From: Xiphophorus maculatus
Taxonomy: Eukaryota; Chordata; Actinopteri; Cyprinodontiformes; Poeciliidae
DNA: 64,000 nucleotides
Direction: 5' to 3'
Assembly: GCF_002775205.1 (NCBI RefSeq)
Contig: NC_036454.1
Location: 15,272,882 to 15,336,881, forward strand
Shown here: positions 1-12,310 of the stretch, one piece after another
Numbering within the stretch: position 1 is the stretch's first letter
Layout of the letters: every line of letters begins with the position of its first letter
Notes under the pieces: generated by a model
Told to the model about the DNA's origin: nothing
What the model saw: only the letters and a program-made list of their open reading frames with translations
Database searches by the model: none
Position numbers and translations under genes: made by a program

Positions 1-3000
1 ATAACTAATGACTTGACCTCAGCTGTGTGTTACTGGGATGGAGGACGAGTCACCAACCTGTATGCCAAGAGGAAAACAAGCTACTCCATAAATAAGAGGT
101 ACGTAGTCAACCTAGCAAAGTAAATACTTGCAAAAAGATTTCCACTTGGCCATAAACTACTGCATAGCACAGCTGCACAAACTTAGAGGACGAAACTTTC
201 ACCATTTACCAAATGGAAACTTAACCAGTGGCAAAATTCCACATAATTCCTGAACAACGTGGCAAGAATAATTTGGAGAGCATTGCTTCAGCCTTTATAA
301 AGCAGCCTATGCTTAAATTACATAAATATGTGAATCACACAATCGATCATAATCTACAAAACAATCTGAAGGATGAGATATTAACCCCTTTATAGAGTAA
401 TGGTTATAATTGTACTTAAAAGAAGGAATTTTTATTTTCTTAGAATGAGTGTTTGCAAAGGTGGATTAAAAAAATCAAGATGAAAAATCTGCATTTGTCT
501 GAAATGTATATAAGAAAAATTAAGTCTAATGTCAGCAAGTAAGGATTTAAATGGGTGAACATTTACCAGCTACTGATTTGGAAAAGATTAAACATCAATT
601 TACAGATTACTTATCAGTTCACAGATAGCAGCCATTAAGAGCTCTGCAGCTGCCTGTCTGTCAGAAACAGGATAGTTATAATTTTTAGGCATAATTCAGG
701 GTTTTAACTTGACATAATCTGTTGAGAAACATTCTTTAGCTCGAAGATTTTCTTATTCAGATGCATTCTTATCTGCACTTGCATTAAAAAAAAGGGCTAC
801 TGAGAACACAATAAAAAGTAAAATAAAAAACAGTCCAATTGTGAACGTAATAAATAAATGTATTGAGCAATCTATAAATCTAACTAAAAATCACATGCAG
901 AAAAAAACAAGGAAATGTGTAATCTGTGTTTTTACTTTAAGGGTTACATTTCTAAAATGGGAAAATCATCCAGTTCTATTGGATATGAGCAGATTTATTA
1001 TTTTGTCACAATATGTAGTATTCATTTTGAGGGTCCGGTGGACCACTAGAGTGCTCTGCTCACACCCAGACTACAGGATGTAAAGGTTTATAGATGTGCG
1101 TGTTTGGACCTTTTTGGCACTGTTGTTCTAAGATGGAGTTGAATGAACGAGAGGATTCAACTTAGCTCCTGTGTCGTCTCCATTATTCTTACGCAGGGGC
1201 AAGAAAAGTGACAATAATAAACATTACAGAAACCATCTGTCGTCTTTTCTGTAATTTTCTCCATGGAATCAACATCGAAAACAGCTTAAAGAGCAAAACA
1301 ATTTAGACTCTAGCATCAGTTTTTTGCAAAAGGCATTAATGCTGACTGATTGATACATCAATATGTCAGTAAGTCGGGGCGTGCTGTGGTGGTGCAGGGG
1401 GTTAGCACGCCCCACATTTGGAGGCCTTAGTCCTCGACGCGGACGTCACGGGTTCAACTCTCGGTCCCGACGACCTTTGTCGCATGTCTTCCCACCTCTC
1501 CTCGCCCTCTTTCCTGTCTGCCTACTGTCACAAAAAATACGAGCCGCTAGCGCCGCAAAAACTCTTCGGAGGAAAAATAAAAAATATGTCAATAAGTCAT
1601 TAATGATGATTTCCAGGCAGTGTTTTTTTTTTTTATTCTGTCACTTACCGTCTGAGATAATACAGTAATTCTGAGCTGTTAATAGTTGAATGTTCTCCAA
1701 AAAATATTTTTCTCTAGAGAGAAACAACAGAAAAAGAGAGATAAAAGCTATAAAGCACTTAGGCTAAGTAACAACTTATGTCTGACTAATGGTGGGTTGG
1801 CTCTCATCCAGACATTTTGCAGAAATCTTTTGAAAGATGGCCAAAACGTCCTTTATTTTTGATCTACCACATCGCTGCTTAAGTCTTTGCTTATTTTGCT
1901 TTCTGAACTGCTTATGGAGAACCTGTAGATAAATACACAGTGCTTTAAAAAAACAAAAACAACACCCAAAAAACAAAAAGATTATTTCATTACATTTTTG
2001 GCCCATGGACCAGATCAGTGTTTTAATCTGGAACCTCTGGATCTTAAACCACATTTGGTTTAGACGTGTAAACAAAGCATTCTGTCTGCTATTTTGCTAA
2101 TGAATATTTGCAAACAAACTAAAATGAGAATCCCGCCCAGGTCTCATAAGTTTAAGTGTTATGAATTTTGAAATGGTGTACAAGTTGGTTTGGATGCCAA
2201 AAAAGTAAATCCCAAATAAATTGTTTTGTGAATGTTACAAAAGATTTCTAAAAGTCTGGTGAAATAATAGATTTTTAAAAATCTATAGGAAACTTGTCTG
2301 ATCTGCTTTTAATCAAATACTGTTATTGTTGCGTCATTATCTCTGTAGGGACTGTCCTGACGGGAAGTGTGTGCTGCCTGAGTGGGACGGTAACTGGACT
2401 CTCTTGGCAGTTAATCCCCTAGGCCAGTACAGTCTGACTTACTCAGCTGAACTTCTTCACAGAGGTAGGTGACCAGACCTTACTCTTCACCAGTGCGTCT
2501 AGTATACACTTTTGTTGATCTAGTTCCCGCAATAAGATTGGTGAAGACAGAATCTGTATTTTTCATAAAAACTTTTGCTACTCATCAGCTCATGTATTGT
2601 CTCACTGTTGCCCACAGTGGTGCCAGTAGCACCAGTTAACCTGAGTGCCACTGACGATGCCTGGAATACCACTGTGAATTGGCATTGGCCATACAGTAGC
2701 TATAACACCCTGGCTCTTCTCTGCCAGGTACAACTGGCCAGCCACAATATATTGGTAAGTTATTTCGAAAAGTTTTTTTTTTAAATCCAAAACTTGAAAA
2801 TCTAATTTTTTAGGGTTTAAACCCTGAAATATGTCCAGATTTCCTCTATTAAGTTTTAAATTACATTTAGTTGCATCAATAATTTTGTTGTTCGTTTATT
2901 CTAAGAAAGGCAACAGGACAAAACTGAAAGCTTAACCCTTTACTGGGGAAACCTTAACATATTTTAAAACTTTTAAATCAAAATATTATCCTACCAGCTT

Positions 3001-6000
3001 CATTGTTGTGGAAAAATATTTTGCATATATTCAGTCTTTATCAGGGACCACAATTATTGTAATGAAAAACATGGGAGGGAAACCCCATGTAGTGCACTAG
3101 AAATTCTCAAACAGATCTTTATTAATTTTAAATCTTATTGCACAAACAGCTTGATGCCATCTGTATGAGACCATATTTGGTGGCTTTGTGATGTTTTTAT
3201 AATGAAAGCACTTTGGAATGCCTTTTTGCTGAAATGTGCTGTACAAATATACTTGACTTGACTTATTCTTTCCTTCCTCTCTAAACCATAAATGGTCTGA
3301 TGCCAGTCATCTAGGCATGGAGTCTGCGTCCACTAAATGCAAAATCTGAATAAATGCTCATCACTCATAAAGTGGATTTGCATGCCCAACATTACTTTTA
3401 TCTCTAAATTGTTCAAAACAATTGGAAGTGTTTAATGTTTTCCTGCCAAAGCATCAGTACGATTTGAACTATTGATTTTCCCTGAAATGCTCATTGCAAA
3501 AATATTTATGGTTAATGTTATCTTGGTGCACTTGAGTGGCAGTGGGCAAGATGGTAGGGTTCTGAGCTAGCTTAAGTTCATAAATAGGAAACCTCATTAA
3601 AATTATTTTTCTTGAGTAATAAAATGTAGTTTTGATCATCTTATTTTTTTTTGTATTTCCTGTAGCTTAGAAATTTCTCAGGTGTGGGTCTCCAGTCTGT
3701 TTTCCTGCCTCACCTCCACCCTAACACCAAATACAGAGTTCAAATCCAATGTGGATCCCTGAATCACTTTTTAAAGTGGGGCAACTGGAGCAAAGAATTT
3801 AATTTCACAACCAAATCATATGGTAAGAGTTTTAATTTTCATTGGTGTTTGCGAATGAATGTTATCGTAAGGGAAGGTACCCGGTTTGATTGTAGTTTAT
3901 GTATTTATTTAAGGGTTTTTATAAAGACATAATGACCATTATTGTTATTACAGGGTTCTGTTCCATTCATTTGTTTTTGGCAGAAATTTCAGTTTCAGGT
4001 ATAGTGTAATTATTTACCTTTTTTCTTCTTCTGTGTTTAGTTCCTGAAGCCCCCGATGTGTGGATGTTTGTGAACAGAGACAACTCTGTGCGGGTTATGT
4101 GGAAGGTGATGTCTTTTCTTCAAAATCTTTCTTTTTTCTTGTTAGAATATGCAGCATTTACATCTAGGTAACAAGCATTACCCCGACTCTCTACAATAGT
4201 TTTCTTTCACATAAAGAAGTTTCTTATTTTCAGACTTCAACATGAAAATAATCTTTCTTCATTTTGTTCTCGTTTTTTTTTTAGCCTCTGACGCAATGGC
4301 AGAGCCACGGTGTGCTCACAGGATACGAAGTTACTCTCTGGAGCCTTGAAGAAAATGAAAACCAAACCAATAATTTATCTCCAAAAGATAACTCTTTGAA
4401 CCTCACGGATTGGGCTTCAATCACTGCTGATAAGAAAGCCATTGCATCAGTGAAGGCAAACAATGTAAAGGGGATGTCTCAACCTTCCAGCATAATGTTA
4501 GGTTTAATAGGTATGTGTGGAGAGAGGGTGAATTTGTGGGATGTTTCACCAGAATCTAACTCTCTTGTCTTTTCTGTGTCTGATTAAATTGTCTTTAATA
4601 GGTATTTAGACCTGACACTTGTGTTTTGTGGACCGTGAAAACAAAGGGATGAGATCAATACCACATACAGGAAAAGAAGAGATGTCTACTGCTTTACTAA
4701 AAGCTATACTTCTCATTTTCAGATGACAAGTGCGCTCCTTTGGCTCAGACCATTTATACCAGCAGTGGTTTCCCTTTGAGCTGGCAGCACAGTGACAACA
4801 GTACAGGCGGTTATTTGGTTGAGTGGTGTGAAGCTGTGTGCACGTCAGACTGCGCTGTGGACTGGATCAGACTGGACGCTGGAAGCACTCATGTCTCCAT
4901 TAAAGATTCTATCGGTATTCAGACTTATGAATGACTCTTCTAAGTCAAATTTAAATGCCGTTAAGATTTTTTTTTGTTTGTTTGCTGTAAATTTAGGGTA
5001 AAATATTTCAGATTTTATTGTATAATATGGTGCACAATGTATAATATTGAATGTATATATATATATATATATTTTTGGTCATCAGTTAAATTCCAGCCAG
5101 GTGTGAGATACAACTTTTCCCTCTATGAGAGCCCATCAGTTTCCCCTGTACTAATACGGCGCTGGCAAGGATATATTCAGGAGCTGCGTAAGGATTGTGC
5201 AATATCCAGAAAATGAAATCTACTTTGGTGATTTTATGTACTGTTCTGTTTCATTTACATCTGTCTGCTGTGACCTCTGCAGCCCCGTCTATTTCTGTCA
5301 ATCTGGAGATCAATCAGCAGGACTGTGACGTTGTTCTTAGCTGGGAGGAGATTCCACTGGCTGGCAGAAGAGGCTTCCTCCTAGGCTACAAAGTTTACAG
5401 AGTCAATAACTTCTCCAATTTCACACTACTTGGTAAATTCACCAGTTTACTGCCACAGTAAAGTGTTTCATAAAGGGGAAAAATCTATAAAACATTTCTT
5501 TTCTCTCTTTCTCTTGTTATTTTTGCCATTTAATTCAACAAATAAGATGGTGCGTGAAAATGGTAATTTCACTCAATAACATATTGGTTGCTTCCTTTTC
5601 TTTTCTGCATCTTTTCCAACCTGACATTTTTGTAGACGATCTGAGCCCTGAAATGAGGACGTACACTGTGAAGGATCTCTCTACCAGCACCTACAAATTC
5701 ACTGTGAAGGCTTACACATCTGCAGGCGAGGATACAGGCGGCACTGCTGCCATCACGCTGAAGCAATGTGGTGTGTGAATTACGAATAAAATTCAGCTAA
5801 TTTATTTTATGTTCAGATAAGATAAACATATGTGAATGTGTTTTTTTTTTTTTTTTTTACTGAAAATATGCTTTGATGTAGTCCAATTATAATGTGTGCC
5901 CTCATCAGAAAATCTTTATTCTTTGTGACCAGTTTCGTGTTTGGTTTTTTGTTTTGTTTTTTTCCTAACAGCGGATGGACTGATTCTGGAGATTTTGACT

Positions 6001-7071
6001 TCTTTGGGAATTGTGACTCTACTACTGACCACTGTTAGTTGCTTTTGCTACAAGAAAAGAAGATGGTAAGAATGTTTGGATAGTTCTTTGTGTTCTTGAA
6101 AAGAATGTATTGACTGTGAAAATCTACATTTCTTAGTATCTTAATATGTTCTACACTGTTAAATCTATGACCATAAATATCACACAGTGTAACAAGTGAT
6201 ATTTATTTGTTTCAGGGTAAAAAAGGCTTTCTACCCGGACATCCCTGAGCCCAAGCTGCCTGGTGATTGGTCGAGAACACAGGTACAGTACCACCTTAAA
6301 GGAGTCCAACTCTTCTGTACTCACATCTACAAATGACCAATCACCATCCATGTTAAAGTGACCCTGTAGTCTCTAATTTGTGCCTTTCAGGGACCTATGG
6401 ACGTGAAGCCGTTTCCCCACAGCATGGTCCACATCATAGAAAAACCCGAGTGGGATTTTAGTAAGGACACTCTCGTTATCATTCCTGAGGAAGAGGATTA
6501 TGAGGGAGAGGGAATTGGAGATGAGCCGGTAGACACAGATGAGCCTCAGCTGTTGCGTTACTACAACCAGGTGGTGGACGAGCGCCCCATTAGGCCGCGG
6601 TTTCCAGACTCCTCAGTTTCATCCTCGTCTTCTGTAGATTCAGCCAACACTGATGTGACGTACACAGGTATCCAGACATCCCACTCTTCTTTGGTCTTCC
6701 CTTCAGACTCTCAGGGATTCTCTGAGGGCTTCCAACCACACAGTGGCCTCTCTTTAAGCAGCAGGAATAAAGGAGAGGGTTACCACCCACAGATGCACTC
6801 TGTAACCCTGGGTGGAAACCTAGCTTCTCCTGAGCCCATTGTGGAGCCTCACGCTGTTGGTTCTGAAGGCTACAAGCCCCAGAACTCCTGGCTTTTAGAC
6901 TCTCCCACTGAGGGAGATGAAAATAGCCCGGCCCCCTCGCTGGGTTCACCCACCTCTGTAGCTTCTACTCAGTTCCTCCTTCCTGACAGAGAAAGACATG
7001 AAGAAAAGAGACAACAACCATCATCAGCAGCAAACTGGTTCACCAACCTGCTGTCATCTGCAAAACCGTGA
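1..7071 (+). CDS. lifr: Leukemia inhibitory factor receptor, 3' part (13 exons, gene enters from the left edge)
   Basis: Type I cytokine receptor that pairs with gp130 to signal through JAK/STAT3. Exons read: 1-98, 2349-2464, 2618-2754, 3666-3822, 4041-4105, 4285-4510, 4723-4914, 5086-5187, 5283-5432, 5636-5770, 5970-6065, 6216-6282, 6391-7071. The extracellular part shows fibronectin III modules, a WSxWS-like WGNWSKE in exon 4, and the LIFR-like string QPGVRYNFSLYES in exon 8. Exon 11 encodes one membrane helix (LILEILTSLGIVTLLLTTV) followed by basic residues. Exon 12 holds box 1 (FYPDIPEPK; human LIFR has FYPDIPNPE). The last exon has two YxxQ STAT3 docking motifs, YHPQ and YKPQ, and ends with an SPTSVASTQFLLP tail resembling the human C-terminus. 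The signal peptide and first domains lie outside the window. Fish may have two lifr paralogues and I cannot say which this is. Confidence 0.93.
1376..1582 (+). mobile_element. tRNA-derived SINE with target-site duplication
   Basis: Starts with a GGGGCGTGCTGTGGTGG head and carries a B-box-like GGTTCAACTCT (RNA polymerase III promoter). A CT-rich body follows and the element ends in an A-rich tail. It is flanked by near-identical 16-base repeats, AATATGTCAGTAAGTC at 1360-1375 and AATATGTCAATAAGTC at 1583-1598, differing at one base. It lies in a lifr intron. Two further copies of the family are in the window in minus orientation. Confidence 0.85.
3180..3265 (+). repeat. Dispersed LINE/SINE 3'-tail-like fragment
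   Basis: Contains AAAGCACTTTGGAATGCC and then a TGCTGAAATGTGCTGTACAAATA block, ending in ACTTGACTTGACTT. The same tail occurs at about 16175-16250 and, in reverse orientation, at the left end of the insertion near 21130. It looks like the shared 3' end of a fish retroposon family. The class is inferred only from this recurrent tail. Confidence 0.5.
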
Positions 7072-7737
7072 CATCATCTCATTTTGGCTGTTAGGTGAAC
7101 CCTTTTCGTTTCTGCCACCATTGTCTCATATCTACATGCAAGGAAGAATCCTCTCACTGTAGCACTGCATTTTCAAAACTTGCATCTTGACTGAGTTAAT
7201 GCCGTTCAAGGTGACTTTACTAAAAAAAAATTCAACAAATATACAAGTTTTTTTTCCCCTCTTTTCTTTTTGGTGGGATATACATTAAAATGTACATGAA
7301 AAAATGTATTTTGTCAACAGATATCTACAGATTTGCAGTTGTCTCTGCTCATACGGTGGTTAATGCCCCCCTGGAAAGCCTGAAAGTTGTTAAATTATTT
7401 TAAAAGCTTACTTGTGCGAAATGCTGTGATGGTCAATCATCTTGCATTTGCAGGTTAGTTTTTGTTATGTAAAATCTAGAGTCCTCTAAAAAAAACTAGG
7501 ACAAAAATAAGTTTCTCTGAGAGCACTAAAAAAATAGAAGTCTTAAACACTAGAAACGTGTGATTAATGCAGTGTTTAGAGTTCTATTTGTGCATATATA
7601 AATTCTAAGTTGACAAAAAGCTTGTATACGCAGTTTTTTAAAGTCTGGTGTTTATTGCGAACACAATACAACAGGCTTATTTTCGCTCAACATTTAATAC
7701 ATTTCTAAAAATGTAACTAATTAAAATATTAAATGAA

Positions 7738-7860
7738 GTGTACTTGTACAGCGCTTTATCAACTCCAGAAGAACCCAAAGCGCTTAACACTACATTCACA
7801 CACTGATGGTGGCAAGCTACTACACTGTAGCCGCTGCTGCCCTGTGGCAGTCTGACAGAA
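7738..7860 (-). repeat. Dispersed repeat fragment with AGCGCTTT tail
   Basis: Read on the minus strand it ends in a TAAGCGCTTTGGG-type block and AAAGCGCTGTACAAGTACA, which resembles tails common to fish SINEs. It lies inside the probable lifr 3' UTR. Boundaries are approximate. Confidence 0.4.
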
Positions 7861-10800
7861 GCAAAGCTGTCGTCTTTTCTGCTGTCAACTGATGAGTTAC
7901 TGAAAGACAATGTCAAGTCACTTTAACAAGAAAAAAAATAGTACTAAAGTAGCTTCCATTTTTTATAGATTTTTTTTAAAAATTACTGTTCTGACAGATG
8001 CACTCATAAAGAAGTGGTGCTTTCTAATGAAGTCTGGACATGTGTGGGGGGTTGAACCTTTCGGATATACACTACAATAAGCTAAAATATTATAAATTTG
8101 TATCATTTATTGCTCAAACTGTTACTATTGAGAATTTTGTTTTGTCTTCCATATTCAGTGAAGTTTATTTTGTTGAACACATTTAACTTCAGGCCAGTGT
8201 CTTCTTTTAAAGCTATGCTCAGCATTATTGAGATTATTATGGGTATTAAATGAACTTTTCTGTGTACAGTGCATAAATTGTCTTCAAAGCTGTTATGCTT
8301 CCAAGAATTTGCACCATTTCACCTTTCACTGCCTTACCCCGAAGTATTTAAAATGTTCTGCAGGTATACAATTTACAACTGATCCAAAATGCACTGTATG
8401 GAGTTATAGATCCCACTGGAGTGTTAATGTAGAAAATTTTATTTAATCTTTTTATTTTAAATTTTTTTATGTGAACTACACTACATGTTACATTGTCTTT
8501 TAAATGCATGCAGCCACTTTCTATTTTTTTATGGCTGTGGAGCTGACTTGTAGCTCTACAGCTACCAGTCAGAACAAAACTTGTTCTGAGTAATTGTGTA
8601 ATTTGGATTTTCAGAAATTGAAAGTAAAAACGTATGAATGAAAAACCAGTGTACACAAGGCAATTGAAAGTGAAAGTAGTTTGGAAACTAACTCAGACGT
8701 GTATATCAGTATAAGTGACCATTCAAGACAATAGTGACACTAAATTTGCAGGTTCAAACTTGAGTTCATGAATTTGAATATTAATATAATGACTTGATAT
8801 GATGCCAGAAATGTCGTGAGAAATGTTGTCTTGAGTGCAGTAGCTTGGAAACTTAACAAACCAGCTACATTTCTGCTATGAGCCCAGTCTGCTTGTAATT
8901 TGCGACAGTGACGGCTTTTGACAAATCTTTGAATCTGTGCGATTCCAGCATTATTAGTCTGATGCCCAAAACAGTCATCACTCCCATTTATCCAAATAAC
9001 TGCGACACCAGAATGCTTACCAATCCAAGAAGTAGTTATACAAATCTCAATTTTTTCTACATGTTTTATATGTTGGGGTATAACTCCACTGCAATTATGT
9101 TGCAGTCAAAACATTATTATCTGGACACCATGTGTCACTTTACCCACTCTGTCATAGTGCCTGTAATTAATTGCCCCACAGATTGTTTGGCAGCAAACGT
9201 CACTTCAAGAAGGAGGTGGAAAAGATAAAATACTCACACAGCAGCTGTAACTAAATCATCTATCCTTCATTTGGCTCAGACACAAAGACAAAATGCTTAG
9301 TTTAGTTTTTCTGGTTAGACATATAGAGGAAACATTTGGAAAAAGTGTTTTAGTTTGATCTGCAGCTATTAGCAGGTGTTTGTACTGATGCAGAAAACAA
9401 AAAAACTAAAATCTTAGTAAAACCAATTCTTTTCCTAGCAAACAGTCTGTCCCTCACAAACTACACCTGCATTTATCTTGATAGGCTTACTGTAAACGTC
9501 CCTCACTTATCCACAACAAGAACAGTTGGGTCTTTCCCCTGAGGGTTGTGTTGACATTTTACTTAAATTTAAAATGTTTATTTGTTAAATAATTCTGGGT
9601 CAAAAATTGTCTGCCACTAAAAGACAATGTTATGGCCATTCTTTTCCGTTCACAAGTGGGTTTAGGATATTTCAAATAGCTGTCTTGTTATTATTATTAT
9701 TGTTATTTGCAAAGCAAGTCTTTTCTGTTTACATGACAGGCTTCAAGATGGCATCAATAAAACATTGTTGTCATACATATGGAAGTGCCTCCATGTTTTC
9801 AGGTGTTTTTTTTTTTTAAGTCTTTCAGTTTCAGGTAGTGCATTTTAAAAGTTTGTATCTGCTTAGAACAATTGGAAGGCTTATCAAGATTTCTATTCAA
9901 GACTTTTGGGATTTTAGGCTCAAAAATATATTTGCCCTTTAAAGAGTCTGCATTTAGTAAAAAATGCACCATTGGTGAGGCTTTGCTAAAGTATCAGTAG
10001 GGAATGTTTATCCTTTGGGTAATACTTCTCAAAATCTCTGGATTTCCCTATTGTATCTTTTTTTTTTTTTTTCCAAGTCGGAATGGATTTTTTTCGGCTG
10101 ACAGTTGTAAATTACTTTAGTGCCTCCAGCCAACAAGCTTTAATGAAAACGACTGTGACATGGAAACGCTATTAAAGGATGTTTTTACATTTGAGATACT
10201 GGTAAGGGGCAATCAGCCCAGTTTTTTTGACACTTGCAAACTTTTTCTTTAGCTTGTAAAACTGATTTAAAAGATTGCATACGAGTGCAAAAATGGCTGA
10301 TTACCTTTAAAGTGTCATTATTAATTGTTACAGAATTTAATTTAAATGGCACCTTTTTTAAGAAAAAATGTTTATATGGGAGTAAGTGATTTCTTTCCTT
10401 GTCATAACAAAATGTTATACTTTATCAGATATATTTGAGTTTAATTAAAATCTTTTTTCATGTAATAAAATGTGAAGTTTTTCTAAAAAAAAATATATTG
10501 TAAACCAACTTAATACTGTGTAGCTGAACTTTCTCTTTATCATATCACAAACTAATTTTTAATCAGTGTAAATGTGACCAGAAAAGTCATCATTGGTGTG
10601 TGCATATTGTTTTTCTTTCAAGCATATTTTTTTGTTTGCTAGAAACTGCCATCTCTGGGGGAAAAAAGATATGCAGGGTCTACTTGTTGTCTAACATCTC
10701 AATATTAGCTCAATAGTTTTGTGAACTTGATGCATGCTACATAAACTGTAAATACAAAACAGTGGCTTTGTGAACCTCTAAAATTGTTACCTTTTTGCCA

Positions 10801-11012
10801 TCTTTGGCTTGAAACACTAACACATTGCATGATAACGTGACTTAAATGTTATCTGTTGAACAAATCCCCCTACCCCCTGGATTTCTGTAAAATGTAGAGA
10901 GTATATTGCAGAATATTTTATTAAGGACCTGTATAGTATAGGAATTGCTTCTGAGTGAATGTGTACATGTAAGACTCAATACCACAGATTGCTATCATTC
11001 TTGTTTAAATGC

Positions 11013-11018
11013 AATAAA
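11013..11018 (+). terminator. Candidate polyadenylation signal of lifr
   Basis: Canonical AATAAA, followed about 35 bases later by a GT-rich downstream element. It is the last plausible signal before the spef2 promoter region. Confidence 0.4.
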
Positions 11019-11040
11019 TCGCTTTTTGTCTGAACACTTG

Positions 11041-12310
11041 GAACTTTGTCGGTGTTTTCATTTCTGTGCTTGGTGAGCTAAATTACTCTTCAGAGAGTTT
11101 ACTACTTATTAGTGTTGAGTATACAATTTTAATATGATATGGCAGCATACATTGTTGCCATATCACCATGGCAACAATGTATGTATGAATACATGTATGT
11201 GACACACCCCAATTGGCTAATTAACTCAAAACATTTGCAAAGGTTCCCTGAGCCTCGAATGGTCTCAGGCTGGACCAGTTGAGGGGACAAATGTCCAGAG
11301 GACGGTCAATACAAAAGGTTATTGCTAAAGATCTGGTTGTTCAAGCTTATTTACCGGAAGTTAGGTGGAAGGAAAAAGTGTGGTAGGCTTTCAGATAAAA
11401 GTAAAGATTGCTTTTCATTTGGAAATCAAGGTACTACAGTCTAAAGGAAGAGTGGGGATGCACAGAATTCACTTTAAGTGAAGTCCAGTGTAAGTTTCAA
11501 ACTTAGTGAAGATTTGGGGACCAGCTGGTGCAGGTCCACTGTGTTTATTAAGTCCACACTCATCTGGTTGGACATTTTAGACATTCCTTTGTTTCTTCTG
11601 CTGTCAAGCTTTATGTAAATGGTTAACTTTACCAAAACCTGTTTAAATGAACCAATATCATCAAAATAACAAGAAATAGAGACTGGAAGTATTTCAATTT
11701 GAGTATAATTAATCTATACAATATATGATTTTCTTTTTCTAAAATTGACAAATATTTTTGCTATATTCAATTTCTTTAGCTGTATCTGTAGATTGGCCCA
11801 ACTTTAGTTTTATTTTCTATTACACCATTTTAGATCAAGGCAGTCTTATTTCTGTTTGTGAAAACAGGGAACATTTTCAATAATTTACTCAAATTTATTT
11901 TACATTTTTTGGCACAAGAAACGTAAAACAACTCCCTGGCTGCAGTGCGCGCTCCCGACACAGGGGAGCAGATTTTTACAGGGGAACAGAATTTCCCACA
12001 AAACCTGGAGCTGGACTAGAAATTAAGATTTGTGAAAAATGAAAGTACTCTTAAAATAAAAATTAATTCACGTATGCATTGCATTTCGAAAATATTAATT
12101 CCCCTTGAACTTTTTTCCACATTTCTTCAATATATTTTGTTATCAGCGTCATCATCATAGACCTCATGGTAACGCTGTTTACATATCACCATGGCAACAA
12201 GGTGAAACTGAAGTCTTCTTCGGTGTTGATTTTTGCAACGGTTATATTATCTAAAAAGGAGGTACTTCTCGTTGAATTGCTTATGAGGTGACATTTATTC
12301 ATCAGAGACA
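11041..12310. other. lifr-spef2 intergenic region
   Basis: No gene is recognised. It holds an inverted repeat at 11149-11180, a Tc1/mariner-like end fragment at about 12075-12140 (CCCCTTGAACTTTTTTCCAC), and two copies of an RFX-like X-box motif at 11162 and 12185. The right-hand end is the presumed spef2 promoter. Confidence 0.5.
12185..12198 (+). promoter_or_regulatory. RFX-type X-box candidate upstream of spef2
   Basis: ATCACCATGGCAAC fits the X-box consensus GTNRCC-spacer-RGYAAC with one mismatch at its first base, and it lies about 113 bases before the spef2 ATG. RFX factors drive many motile-cilia genes, so both the position and the target class fit. Function is inferred. Confidence 0.45.

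Larger units (their letters stand above)
7072..11040 (+). other. Probable long 3' UTR of lifr
   Basis: About 4 kb with no coding exon and few repeats. It is rich in T runs and ATTTA-like stretches, as expected for a cytokine-receptor 3' UTR. An AATAAA at 11013-11018 is followed by a GT-rich stretch and is the best polyadenylation candidate. Another AATAAA near 9757 could be an earlier site. A repeat fragment sits at about 7738-7860. The UTR reading is inference and needs transcript data. Confidence 0.5.

Noticed and set aside
1376-1450. Possible genuine tRNA gene (B-box-like sequence)
   Set aside because: It is part of a SINE with tail and target duplications. The cloverleaf is not intact and related copies occur elsewhere in the window.
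1363-1668. 101-codon frame at the left side
   Set aside because: It lies almost wholly within a tRNA-derived SINE and its A-rich tail, not a gene.
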